Positions 24,747 through 32,993 of a DNA stretch of 64,000 nucleotides are shown piece after piece. Within the stretch, counting starts at the first letter, position 1. Each line of letters starts with the position of its first letter. The translations under genes were made by a program, and so were the position numbers. The stretch covers positions 337,316 through 401,315 of the forward strand of contig CAJTFW010000003.1 in the NCBI GenBank assembly GCA_910575445.1. Reading direction: 5' to 3'. Under the pieces are notes generated by a model. That model did not search any database. It worked only from the letters and a program-made list of their open reading frames with translations, and was not told the DNA's origin. The stretch comes from Lachnospiraceae bacterium (GTDB taxonomy: Bacteria > Bacillota > Clostridia > Lachnospirales > Lachnospiraceae).

Positions 24747-25541
24747 TTAGATATCTAGATATTCTTCAAGAGTCAGGCCCTGCTCCGTGATTTCTCTGGC
24801 AGCAGTTGTTCCTACATACCGAAAGTGCCAGGATTCATACGAGACTTTTGTAATCTCCTCTTTCTCTTTCGGGTAACGCAGGATAAAGCCATACTCGCTA
24901 CAGTTTTCCTGAAGCCACAGGATTTCATCCGTGCGGGCCTGCTTTTCATCTAAGATTTGATAATCTTTCGATACAATATCAACAGCCAGACCAGAAGCAT
25001 GTTCACTGCATCCTACTGGCATGGTTTCTTTTGTGACTTCTTCATATGCTTCAGAATAAGAATATCCCTGTTTTACCAAGGTATTGATATCTTCATCTAG
25101 AAGCTCTCTCTGTCGTTCTACGCTTCGATAGGACGAAGCAATCCAAAAAGAAAGCCCCTCTTTTTCTCCTGCCGCTAACATATCCCGAAGTGGTTGCAGG
25201 ATGGAAGCATCTACTTCTGCTCCATATTCGCGCATACGTTCTAAGTTTGGCTGATAGTGGTCTGGCAGTGGATGGTCTTTATTGACAAGCAGAATCTCAG
25301 CTGCCGATGCTAGGGCTGGTATGGCGTCTTCTTCTCCTTCTTCCTTTTCCATATTTTCCGTAATATCTTCCGCAGGTGCTTCTTCTTTGGAAAAATATCT
25401 AAGTGCACAGGAGGTCAGATTCCAAGTCATAAGAAGAATCAAAATTCCAAGCAGCGATACCATGCTGCGCCAGAATAACTGCCTTATAATTCTTCTTCTC
25501 ATACGTCGCTTTTTCGCTCTTGTACCTCTTAGCTCTCTCAT
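24747..25541 (-). CDS. VanY-like D-alanyl-D-alanine carboxypeptidase
   Basis: A 264-residue protein with a basic N-terminus, one membrane helix (about 25-48), an acidic linker and a zinc peptidase domain of the VanY/DacB family (about 100-260). The motifs are SSYRSVERQ, SEHASGLAVDI (zinc His and Asp) and ESWHFRYVG (catalytic Glu and His). It should trim the terminal D-Ala from peptidoglycan stems outside the membrane. It is the last gene of an operon with a two-component system, which suggests that cell-wall stress controls it. No vanH, vanA or vanX homologue is near, so the context does not suggest vancomycin resistance. Confidence 0.88.
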   Translation of the reverse strand: MRELRGTRAKKRRMRRRIIRQLFWRSMVSLLGILILLMTWNLTSCALRYFSKEEAPAEDITENMEKEEGEEDAIPALASAAEILLVNKDHPLPDHYQPNLERMREYGAEVDASILQPLRDMLAAGEKEGLSFWIASSYRSVERQRELLDEDINTLVKQGYSYSEAYEEVTKETMPVGCSEHASGLAVDIVSKDYQILDEKQARTDEILWLQENCSEYGFILRYPKEKEEITKVSYESWHFRYVGTTAAREITEQGLTLEEYLDI

Positions 25542-25581
25542 AGATGATTCTCTCCTTTGTATCTAGGTGTTGATAATATTT

Positions 25582-26511
25582 TCACAATAGCGTATCTGCC
25601 CAACGAATCAAGTCCTGAAAACCCATACTGATACCTAAATATTCCGAAAATGGCTCTGAGATAATCCGTCTCTCAATATAGACATTCTGTGTGCCATCTA
25701 AACCTTTGTCATAATACAAAATGGCAATTCCTATCTTATCTGTTAGACTGCTTTGTGCCTGGGTGCTTCCTATCGCCTCATAATATATTTCACATCCGCT
25801 TTGAAACAGCGTACGAAGATAGTCTCTGTAGTTACTGGATTTTACTAAGCTGCTTTCTGTCTCATAGTATTCTATCTCTTGTTTTTCCAAAAAAGACTCT
25901 GCCATATCAGAGGAAAATCCATTGTAGATTTTGGCATAATACATCTGATAGGTCACAGCATTGATAATAAAAGAATAGTCAAAGCGTTTTCCATCTGAAA
26001 AATTCAGATACCAGAAATTTAGAATCTCCTGTTTGTGTGCGTCACTTTCAGACGTATAGGTGATGCTGTAAAAGCGGGCAAAACTGACATCATCTTGCCA
26101 GTTATGATAGACCGGTATCAAGTCCTTATCATAAGAAGCATCATATGAAGAATCGGTGGTATCTTCTTCGATATTAAGCCATGGAAGTATCCCAAGTTCT
26201 GCTCCCATCATAGCTTGTTCATAGACTGCTGCCAAAAGTTCCTGGCTAATCTGAGAGGGGTCATCGATAGAAGTCAGCAAAATAGGTTCTTTCCCGTCTT
26301 GTGTCAGGCTCTGAAATGCTCTGGAGACTTCTACGACTTCGTTGGATGCTGGCTTTAAAAATGAAAAATCATCTCTTCTGGATTCTTCTACCTGATTCAT
26401 ATGACGCATATCCAGGCTTCGACTAAAGTAGCGCGGTAAAAAGATAACACCAACCGTTAAGAGAAGCGTACCAGTAAGACACAGCCAAAAAACAGGTATT
26501 TTTCTCCTCAT
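25582..26511 (-). CDS. Membrane-anchored extracytoplasmic protein, unknown family
   Basis: A 309-residue protein with one N-terminal membrane helix (about 7-26) and a long extracytoplasmic part rich in tyrosine and acidic residues. No catalytic motif is recognisable. Its start overlaps the stop of the histidine kinase gene by 4 bases, and the VanY-like gene follows after 40 bases. This position, between a sensor kinase and a wall enzyme, resembles accessory proteins that modulate the sensor (YycH/YycI-like in layout, not in visible sequence). That role is an inference from the operon only. Confidence 0.75.
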   Translation of the reverse strand: MRRKIPVFWLCLTGTLLLTVGVIFLPRYFSRSLDMRHMNQVEESRRDDFSFLKPASNEVVEVSRAFQSLTQDGKEPILLTSIDDPSQISQELLAAVYEQAMMGAELGILPWLNIEEDTTDSSYDASYDKDLIPVYHNWQDDVSFARFYSITYTSESDAHKQEILNFWYLNFSDGKRFDYSFIINAVTYQMYYAKIYNGFSSDMAESFLEKQEIEYYETESSLVKSSNYRDYLRTLFQSGCEIYYEAIGSTQAQSSLTDKIGIAILYYDKGLDGTQNVYIERRIISEPFSEYLGISMGFQDLIRWADTLL

Positions 26512-27932
26512 CTCTTTGTTTCCTTTCTGGAGCCAAATTGCATAGCAATCGAAGTGCCTTTGTTAGGAAGACTAAATATCTTCCAGCGGATTTCATGTAT
26601 TGCCAAGATACGATTACATAGTGTCATTCCAAGTCCGGCTCCGCCCTCTTTTCGGGCGCGGGATTTATCTACCATATAGAATGCTTCTGTGATACGTGAG
26701 AGTTCCTTTTGTTCCATGCCGCAGCCATCATCCATAATACAGAGCAGATAATTGTTTGGATATTGTCTGCCACGAATATAGATAGTTCCATTTTGCTCTA
26801 GTGCTTTTCTGGCGTTGTCTAAGAGATTGGTAAAGACAGAGATTAATAAATCTTTCTCTCCAATAATCATCGTATCCCGCATACGGATGCGAAGCATAAT
26901 CTTTTTTTCAGCCCGCTTGACTTCTGTGAGTTTGGCAGCTTCTAGTAAAAGCTTCTGCAACGACAACGGGCGAAAAGCATAATCTTGCTTGTCTGAGACA
27001 ATCAGCTCTAAAAGCTTAAAGGACAGACTTTCTAGGCGCTTCCCCTGATGAAAGATATAGTTGACCGCTTCTAGTGTCTCTTCCGGGCTGCACTCGATGG
27101 TACGAAGCATATCGGCATATCCAATAATCGAAGTCAGCGGTGTCTTTAATTCATGTGCAAAAGAAGCGGTAAAATCCTCCTGCTTTTTGGCCTGCATGGT
27201 CAGCTCTTCCATCTTCTCAGAGATGGTGTCGGCCATATTGTTAAAATTTCTTGCAAGTTCAGCAATCTCGTCGCGGCCCTTTTCAACTGCCCGTACCTCA
27301 TAGTTGCCTCTAGTAAAGCGTTTGGTGGTACGAGACAGTGCAGCAATCGAGCGGGTCAGCATATGTGTAACAATAAAGATAAGAATGGTCATCACAACAG
27401 CCAGAATCAGCATCACAATGGTGTACCAGTCGTAATATTCCTCCCTCTCTGCATAGATGCTTGAGATATTCTGAATATTTTCCAGATAGTAGATACGGCT
27501 GTTAATGATAGAACGGCAGGCAAACAACAGATAGGTATTTTCTTCGATTCTCAGAAGCTGATAGCCACAGGGGATTTCTTTGGATTCTAAGGTACGGCGA
27601 AGTTCATCATCCAGTGTCAGATAGCTTCTATTCTCATAAAGCAATCTCTGCTCTTGGCTATAGATTCGGTAGATACTTCCTGAGTCTGATAGATTATTCA
27701 CAATCGAAGAAGCTGTCGCTGGAATCATACTGTCATTTTGATAGATTTCATCGAGTGTATTTAGATTCATCTCAAAGGAAAGCTGAAACATCCGGTTTTC
27801 CCGCTCCATTTCTGATAAGACTCTTTGGTAGGATTTTTCAAAAGTCAACTGAATCATCCAGGTGCCAAAGGAGCCAAAAGCTAACAGAAGCAACACGGTA
27901 AAGGAGAAATAGACTTTCCAGAAAAATCTCAT
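26508..27932 (-). CDS. Sensor histidine kinase (HAMP-HisKA-HATPase)
   Basis: A 474-residue membrane kinase with helices near 7-27 and 165-190 flanking an extracytoplasmic sensor domain of about 135 residues. A HAMP domain (HMLTRSIAALSRTTKRFTRGNYEVRAVEKGRDEIAELARNFN) is followed by the phospho-accepting histidine in FAHELKTPLTSIIGY and the ATP-binding boxes NLLDNARKAL, DDGCGM and GAGLGMTLC. It overlaps the response regulator gene by 4 bases. The signal is unknown, but the operon ends in a cell-wall carboxypeptidase, so envelope stress is likely. Confidence 0.93.
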   Translation of the reverse strand: MRFFWKVYFSFTVLLLLAFGSFGTWMIQLTFEKSYQRVLSEMERENRMFQLSFEMNLNTLDEIYQNDSMIPATASSIVNNLSDSGSIYRIYSQEQRLLYENRSYLTLDDELRRTLESKEIPCGYQLLRIEENTYLLFACRSIINSRIYYLENIQNISSIYAEREEYYDWYTIVMLILAVVMTILIFIVTHMLTRSIAALSRTTKRFTRGNYEVRAVEKGRDEIAELARNFNNMADTISEKMEELTMQAKKQEDFTASFAHELKTPLTSIIGYADMLRTIECSPEETLEAVNYIFHQGKRLESLSFKLLELIVSDKQDYAFRPLSLQKLLLEAAKLTEVKRAEKKIMLRIRMRDTMIIGEKDLLISVFTNLLDNARKALEQNGTIYIRGRQYPNNYLLCIMDDGCGMEQKELSRITEAFYMVDKSRARKEGGAGLGMTLCNRILAIHEIRWKIFSLPNKGTSIAMQFGSRKETKR

Positions 27933-28588
27933 AACGATGTCTCCAGGCGATAGCCAATCTTATAGATAGCACAAATATGCCCTTCCCATCCAAGCTTTTT
28001 CTTGAGTCGTTGTACATGAAGGTCTACGGTACGGCTGTCTCCGGTGTACTCTTTTTCCCAGACCTGTTCATAGATAACTTCGCGATAGAGTGCAATATTA
28101 GGATTGCGTACAAAGAATAAAAGAAGCTCATATTCTTTAAGTGTTAAAAGTACCTGCTGTCCATTTTGCAGTACAATCCTAGAAGAGAGGTCAATCTCTA
28201 CATCAAGTACCTTGATAATTTTGCCGATTTTATGATAGCGGCGAAGGACAGCTTCGACTCTGGCAAGCAGTTCTACAATCTCAAAGGGTTTGGTGATATA
28301 GTCTTCTGCACCCATCTTAAGGCCCGTTACTTTGTGGTTGGTCGTGCCCATAGCTGTGATAAATATTACCGGAAGACTTAGCGTCTTTGCATATTCCATC
28401 AACTCGTATCCACTGATTTTGGGAAGCATAATGTCTAACAATAATAAGTCATAATGCCCCTCCTCCATAAGATTTGCGGCCTCCTCTCCATCGTAGGCAC
28501 AGATACATTCGTATCCTGCTTTTTTTAGATTTACGCGAATCAGGTTGGCAATGGGTTCTTCGTCTTCCGCAATCAGTATTTTTAGCAT
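27929..28588 (-). CDS. OmpR/PhoB-family response regulator
   Basis: A 219-residue regulator with a receiver domain (acidic pocket DEE near residue 9, phospho-acceptor aspartate in YDLLLLDIMLPKISGYEL, threonine in FITAMG, lysine in YITKPFEIVELLARV) and a C-terminal winged helix of the OmpR type (LTLKEYELLLFFVRNPNIALYREVIYEQVWEKEYTGDSRTVDLHVQRLKKKLG). It is the first gene of a four-gene operon: regulator, kinase, unknown membrane protein, VanY-like carboxypeptidase. The start follows AGGGAG. Confidence 0.95.
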   Translation of the reverse strand: MLKILIAEDEEPIANLIRVNLKKAGYECICAYDGEEAANLMEEGHYDLLLLDIMLPKISGYELMEYAKTLSLPVIFITAMGTTNHKVTGLKMGAEDYITKPFEIVELLARVEAVLRRYHKIGKIIKVLDVEIDLSSRIVLQNGQQVLLTLKEYELLLFFVRNPNIALYREVIYEQVWEKEYTGDSRTVDLHVQRLKKKLGWEGHICAIYKIGYRLETSL

Positions 28589-28809
28589 AGTGTTTTACTC
28601 CCTCTTAATACAGGAACATAACCATAGATTAGTGTGATTCCTGTATGGTATGATTTTAGGATATAATGAAGTTGCATCATAATTGTATCTGTTATCTGTT
28701 TATTGGATTGTATTTTTTTTAATATAGATGCAACAGGTTTTGGAAATTATACTATATTATTTTTAGGGGAGCAAGTATTGGAAAAAGATGGTTAGTATAA
28801 CCTTATGAA

Positions 28810-28843
28810 CGCCAGGGCTTAGAAGAAACCTTCTGCCCTGGCG
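28810..28843. terminator. Hairpin after the DUF4179 gene, terminator-like
   Basis: CGCCAGGGC (28810-28818) and GCCCTGGCG (28835-28843) form a 9-bp GC stem, with AGAAG/CTTCT pairing inside it. No long T-run follows on either strand, so termination is likely but not typical. Confidence 0.5.
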
Positions 28844-28858
28844 CCATTTACACAGATT

Positions 28859-29902
28859 TTATTTTAATGTTACAGCAGTCTCATCGAATAAGATTTCTAT
28901 AACTTTTTCGGGAGTGATAACTTTATGGAAGGGGAGAAGAAGCTTGTAGGTAGTCTCTTCCTTATCTTCAAAGCCTTCCGACAGGGAAATCATAAGTCCT
29001 TCCTCGGTGGTCGTGCCGTCTTCGTAGCGAACACCTGTCGGATAGATACCCTGTAGCTCGTCTAACTCATTTAGGTTGGCATTTTGTTTGGCTTCTAGCG
29101 TATGAATATCACTGCCATCATAGACAATCTCCATAGTAAGAGGAGAAAGTGCTATGGAGTTTATATGGACTGCTTCGCCGCCAAGCTGGTATTCGGCATC
29201 TATCGTATAGGAAAGCATCTCAAAGGTATGGATATCTAAGGCAAAGTTCCATTCACCAGAAACCAATATTTCGCCTTCTCCTGCTTTTTTCTCCGGTTCA
29301 CCGCGCAGGGCGGTAAAATTTAGATTCATGGTAAGGTCTTCTTCGGATTGTTCGTGTTTAGTGCCATAGATTTCAAAATAGCGGGTGTTGGATACTTCCT
29401 GAACATTTTCAGAGACAAAACTCCATTCTAGCGCACAGAAGGGGTCTTCTTTGCCTTCTAAGTCCATGGTGTAGTCCATGGAATAATCAGAAGTGATTTT
29501 TAGTTCCGGGTCTTCTGCTTTGACTTCAAAAAGTGCGTAGAAGCGGTTCTTGTCCTGAATGGTCTGGATAGCAGTAATGGTGATGCCTTGGTCAGTAACG
29601 CTTTGAGAGATATCTTGTGCCATCTGCTCCATGGTAAGCTCATCTTGGATTGCTTTGTCAGCTTCAAAGACCTGACTGGCTCTTTCATTCCACTGAAAGA
29701 TTCCAGAGGCCGCCGCAGTGGTTCCAATCAGGGCTGTCAGTGTGGCAGCAATAAGTAAGATTCTTTTTTTCGGTGTTTTTTTCATGGTGTTTTCCTCCTG
29801 CTTTTGCTCATCGAGTCTGGACAAAGCATCTAGTACAGAGTTGTGCACCGTTTTTGGTACTTCTGGGTATTCCTGATTCCAGTCAACATGTCTCATAGCC
29901 AT
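28859..29902 (-). CDS. DUF4179 membrane protein, probable anti-sigma factor
   Basis: A 347-residue protein with a cytoplasmic N-terminus of about 45 residues (VPKTVHNSVLDALSRLDEQ), one membrane helix (about 47-65) and a large extracytoplasmic part starting with the DUF4179 pattern (EWNERASQVFEADKAIQDELTMEQMAQDISQSVTDQGITITAIQTIQDKNRFYALFEV; here beginning FQWNE). DUF4179 proteins are commonly encoded next to ECF sigma factors and act as their membrane-bound inhibitors. The gene overlaps the sigma gene by 20 bases, which fits that role. The inducing signal is not visible. Confidence 0.82.
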   Translation of the reverse strand: MAMRHVDWNQEYPEVPKTVHNSVLDALSRLDEQKQEENTMKKTPKKRILLIAATLTALIGTTAAASGIFQWNERASQVFEADKAIQDELTMEQMAQDISQSVTDQGITITAIQTIQDKNRFYALFEVKAEDPELKITSDYSMDYTMDLEGKEDPFCALEWSFVSENVQEVSNTRYFEIYGTKHEQSEEDLTMNLNFTALRGEPEKKAGEGEILVSGEWNFALDIHTFEMLSYTIDAEYQLGGEAVHINSIALSPLTMEIVYDGSDIHTLEAKQNANLNELDELQGIYPTGVRYEDGTTTEEGLMISLSEGFEDKEETTYKLLLPFHKVITPEKVIEILFDETAVTLK

Positions 29903-30368
29903 ATTCCCCCTTTAGTCTCTCTTTCATAAGGTTTCTTGCACGGTGAAGCCTGACTTTTACTGCACTTTCTGTAAGTGATAGAATCTGTGCGATTTCTTTC
30001 ACAGAATACCCTTCTACATAGTGTAGAACAAAGGGAATCCGATATTTTTCAGAAAGCTCTTGTACTGCCAGATATAATTCGGAATATCTTGTGCTATCTT
30101 CTGCTTTTTGTTTGGCCATATAGTCCTCATAGGAGACTTGCTCTCTTCGATTTCGCAGCAGTTGATAGGATTCGTTGATAAGAATTCTGGTCAGCCAGGT
30201 CTTGAAAAACGTTTCTTGTTTTAAGGTGTGCAGTTTTTTGTAGGCTGCCAATATGGCATTTTGCATTGCGTCTGCACAGTCTTCGTCATTTTTCAAAATG
30301 GACTTTGCAATGTGGTACAGGCTTTTCTCTGCCTTTAATACTTCTGCCGTAAACTGTTCCTTGTTCAT
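29883..30368 (-). CDS. ECF RNA polymerase sigma factor
   Basis: A 161-residue sigma-70 family protein with region 2 (about 10-75, SILKNDEDCADAMQNAILAAYKKLHTLKQETFFKTWLTRILINESY) and region 4 (about 105-155, LSEKYRIPFVLHYVEGYSVKEIAQILSLTESAVKVRLHRARNLMKERL). It lacks regions 1 and 3, as ECF sigmas do. It overlaps the DUF4179 anti-sigma gene by 20 bases. A GAAAGC-N5-GCTTTC palindrome upstream of the start may be regulatory, but I could not identify a clear ECF promoter. Confidence 0.93.
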   Translation of the reverse strand: MNKEQFTAEVLKAEKSLYHIAKSILKNDEDCADAMQNAILAAYKKLHTLKQETFFKTWLTRILINESYQLLRNRREQVSYEDYMAKQKAEDSTRYSELYLAVQELSEKYRIPFVLHYVEGYSVKEIAQILSLTESAVKVRLHRARNLMKERLKGEYGYETC

Positions 30369-30475
30369 CTTATTTGCCCTTCCGGTCGGTCTTAATTACG
30401 AAAGCTTTTCGCTTTCAACAAATTTGTTTTACACAAGTTAGATGAAGCAGGAGCAAAAAAGGTTACAAAAAGAAG

Positions 30476-30512
30476 AAAAAAGCTGCTGTAAAAATTACAA
30501 CAGCTTTTTATA
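30476..30512 (-). terminator. Terminator after the flotillin-like gene
   Basis: AAAAGCTGTTGTAA and TTACAGCAGCTTTTTT pair across a short A/T loop, immediately after the flotillin stop on the minus strand. Confidence 0.85.
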
Positions 30513-30518
30513 GACTCT

Positions 30519-32138
30519 CTATGTTGGGTCTTCTTCTTTTTTCTCTTCAAAAAGGCCTTCTAGCTTCTTTTCTACTTCTGGCATCCCGGTAATGGTAAGG
30601 TTTCGATTTACTTTGGCGTCGTAGGTATCTGCTTTGACAATCTCTGATAAGTCAATGCCAACGGTCTCTTTCATCGATTCAAAAAGCTTAGTCATAATCG
30701 CTGGTACATTGCCCGCAACATCGCCAATTCCCGTATTATCAGAGCCGCCTCCGATAATCGTAATCTTGTCTATCTGTGTCAGCGGTTCTGCAATCTTTCC
30801 TGCAATCTCAGGCAGCACATCAATCAGCATCTCAGCTACTGCAGCGCGGTTGTATTTTTGATAAGCTTCTGCCTTTTTCTCCATCGCTTCGGCTTCTGCC
30901 ATACCTTTGGCACGGATGGCTTCTGCCTCTGCTTCTCCTCTGGCCTGGATACCAGCAGCTTCTTGTTCCATCGAAAATTTGTTCGCTTCTGCCTGGGCTT
31001 TCTTGGCTAACGCTTCCTGCTCAGACTCATACTTTTTGGCTTCCGCCTGCGCTTTTCTTGCCAAAGCATTCTGCTCTGCTTCGTATTTTTTAGCGATTGC
31101 TTCTTGTTCTGCCTCGTATTTTTTGGCTTCTGCATCTCTCTGTCGTTTAGCCAGTGCAGCGGCGGCGGCCTGCTCAACGGCATAGCGGTCAGCATCTGCT
31201 TTTTTGTTAATCTCCGCTTCAAGTGCCTGTTGCTTTACTAAGACTTCCTGTTTACGAAGCTCGGCTTCTCTCTCGGCTTTGGCAATCTGTGCATTGACCG
31301 TTGCCGTCTGAATAACCTTTTGCTGCTCCTGCTCCTGAATCTTATAGGCAGCGTCTGCCATCGCTTTTTTAGTGTCAGATATCTGTTGAAGCTCTGCCTT
31401 TTTAATTGCAAGCTCATTGTTTTTCTCTGCAATCTCTGTCTCAGAGAGTACACGGGCATCGTTGGATGCTTTATTGGCTTCTGCCTGGGCAATCGCCACA
31501 TCGCGCTCTGCCTGGGCTCTTGCAATAGAGGCATCCTTTTTAATCTTGGCGGTGTTGTCGGCACCTAAGTCTTTGATAAGGCCATTTTCATCAGTGACAT
31601 TTTGGATATTACAAGAGACAATCTCGATGCCTAACTTTTTCATATCCTTTGACGCCTTCTCCATCACCTGGTCAGAAAAAGAATCTCTATCCGTATTGAT
31701 GGATTTTAGAGTCAGTGTACCGATAATCTCACGCATATTTCCCTGCAAAGAATCCTGAAGGTCTTTGGATATCTGATCTGGAGTCTTATTCAGAAAGTTC
31801 TTTGCAGCAAGCTGAATTCCCTCTGTCGTCGGGTCAATCCGAACTTTGGCTACCGCATCTACATTGACATTGATAAAATCTGTTGTTGGCACTGACTGTT
31901 CCGTTTTAATATCCACAGTCATCTGTCCAAGATATAACTTATCCATTCGTTCAAAAAACGGCACCCGTATACCAGCCCGCCCTATCAGTATCTTAGGTTC
32001 TTTCTTAAGTCCTGAGATAATAAATGCTCTGTCTGGCGGTGACTTTACATAGCCCATAGCCAAAATAATTAAAATAAAGACTGCTAAAACGATTGGCACT
32101 ACAAAGCCAATCAAAGGTTGAATAGATACTGCCAGCAT
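30519..32138 (-). CDS. Flotillin-like SPFH-domain membrane scaffold
   Basis: A 539-residue protein with an N-terminal membrane helix (about 8-28), an SPFH/band-7 domain (about 35-200, SGLKKEPKILIGRAGIRVPFFERMDKLYLGQMTVDI ...) and a long alanine- and glutamate-rich coiled coil (about 210-445) made of repeats such as AKKYEAEQEAI and ARKAQAEAKKYESEQEALAKK. The C-terminus is glycine-containing and globular. Flotillins organise membrane microdomains and help assemble signalling and transport complexes. It is monocistronic, with no NfeD-like partner visible. The repeat-rich coiled coil has GC-rich, low-complexity DNA. Confidence 0.88.
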   Translation of the reverse strand: MLAVSIQPLIGFVVPIVLAVFILIILAMGYVKSPPDRAFIISGLKKEPKILIGRAGIRVPFFERMDKLYLGQMTVDIKTEQSVPTTDFINVNVDAVAKVRIDPTTEGIQLAAKNFLNKTPDQISKDLQDSLQGNMREIIGTLTLKSINTDRDSFSDQVMEKASKDMKKLGIEIVSCNIQNVTDENGLIKDLGADNTAKIKKDASIARAQAERDVAIAQAEANKASNDARVLSETEIAEKNNELAIKKAELQQISDTKKAMADAAYKIQEQEQQKVIQTATVNAQIAKAEREAELRKQEVLVKQQALEAEINKKADADRYAVEQAAAAALAKRQRDAEAKKYEAEQEAIAKKYEAEQNALARKAQAEAKKYESEQEALAKKAQAEANKFSMEQEAAGIQARGEAEAEAIRAKGMAEAEAMEKKAEAYQKYNRAAVAEMLIDVLPEIAGKIAEPLTQIDKITIIGGGSDNTGIGDVAGNVPAIMTKLFESMKETVGIDLSEIVKADTYDAKVNRNLTITGMPEVEKKLEGLFEEKKEEDPT

Positions 32139-32307
32139 ACTTTCTCCTCCTCTGTCCCTTACAAAAACTGTAAAATTGCTTTATTGTCAGTAACAATTTT
32201 ATTATATAAGAAGAAAAAAAAACTAGCAATCCTTTTCAAAGAAAAATCATTTCAAATCCCTTCAATTTGTGATATGATAGACACAGATTGATTTTAGGAG
32301 GATACTG

Positions 32308-32946
32308 ATGAAAAAAATAATAATAAAAGGAATCGTTCTTATTTTAATATTGTTTACATTAACTGGATGTTCCAAGCAGCAGAGAAAAGCGCACGATTTT
32401 TATCTTCCTCTGGATACCAGTGAATTTACACTTGGGGAGCATCCCATCCCCGTTACGATTGGCGAGGTGGAAGTCTTTGTTGGAGAGACCACACTACAGA
32501 CACTTTTAGATGCCGATTTTCCAGTTGTTGCCTCCGAATGGAATGGCAGTGAGGTTATTGAACACGAAGTAGATTCCACAGAGACTCTTCCTGCACATAC
32601 AAGCTTTACAGACCTCTCCTTTTGGGTCACAGACTCCACCTTTGCCCGCCTTTCTGTAGAAGCAGGAAGCGAAGATACCAAGATGGGTGATGCCATTATC
32701 TCCCGTCTAGAGCTTCACCTTTCCCACCGTGTAGACACTTTGCCAGATACTATCCTGCTCAATAACGTGCCAGTCCCGGAGATTACCCGCTCCAAAGCCG
32801 GACGTATGTTCCCTTATTTTGAACAGTCCAATTTGTCTATCTCTTTACAAGGAGCCAACTACAATTGTCATCTTTTGTTCAGTCCAAAAACTTTTGTAAT
32901 ATACCAATTCTCTCTTCAAAAAACCAGTTTAAATACTTCTGAATAA
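32308..32946 (+). CDS. Predicted lipoprotein, related to the one at 412-1005
   Basis: A 212-residue lipoprotein with signal MKKIIIKGIVLILILFTLTGC (cysteine near 21). The mature part contains VTIGEVEVFVGETTLQTLLDADF, similar to the ITIDGYTIVLGQTTVKDMMERGY stretch of the lipoprotein at 412-1005, and a second beta-rich half (VDTLPDTILLNNVPVPEITRSKAGRMFPYF). The two are probably paralogues with a wall- or membrane-surface role, but no function is known. The start follows AGGAGG. It is the only plus-strand gene between 24.7 and 49.7 kb and ends in a shared terminator. Confidence 0.8.
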   Translation: MKKIIIKGIVLILILFTLTGCSKQQRKAHDFYLPLDTSEFTLGEHPIPVTIGEVEVFVGETTLQTLLDADFPVVASEWNGSEVIEHEVDSTETLPAHTSFTDLSFWVTDSTFARLSVEAGSEDTKMGDAIISRLELHLSHRVDTLPDTILLNNVPVPEITRSKAGRMFPYFEQSNLSISLQGANYNCHLLFSPKTFVIYQFSLQKTSLNTSE

Positions 32947-32955
32947 CCTTTGCAA

Positions 32956-32993
32956 AAAGGTCTGCGGTAAGCCATAGCTCACCACAGACCTTT
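32956..32993. terminator. Bidirectional terminator overlapping a stop codon
   Basis: AAAGGTCTGCGGT (32956-32968) and ACCACAGACCTTT (32981-32993) pair with one mismatch around a 12-base loop. The right arm contains the last codons of the convergent 945-residue gene. Confidence 0.8.

Noticed and set aside
24747..28588. Vancomycin resistance cluster
   Set aside because: There is a two-component system and a VanY-like enzyme but no vanH, ligase or vanX homologue; such a set is common in wall homeostasis.
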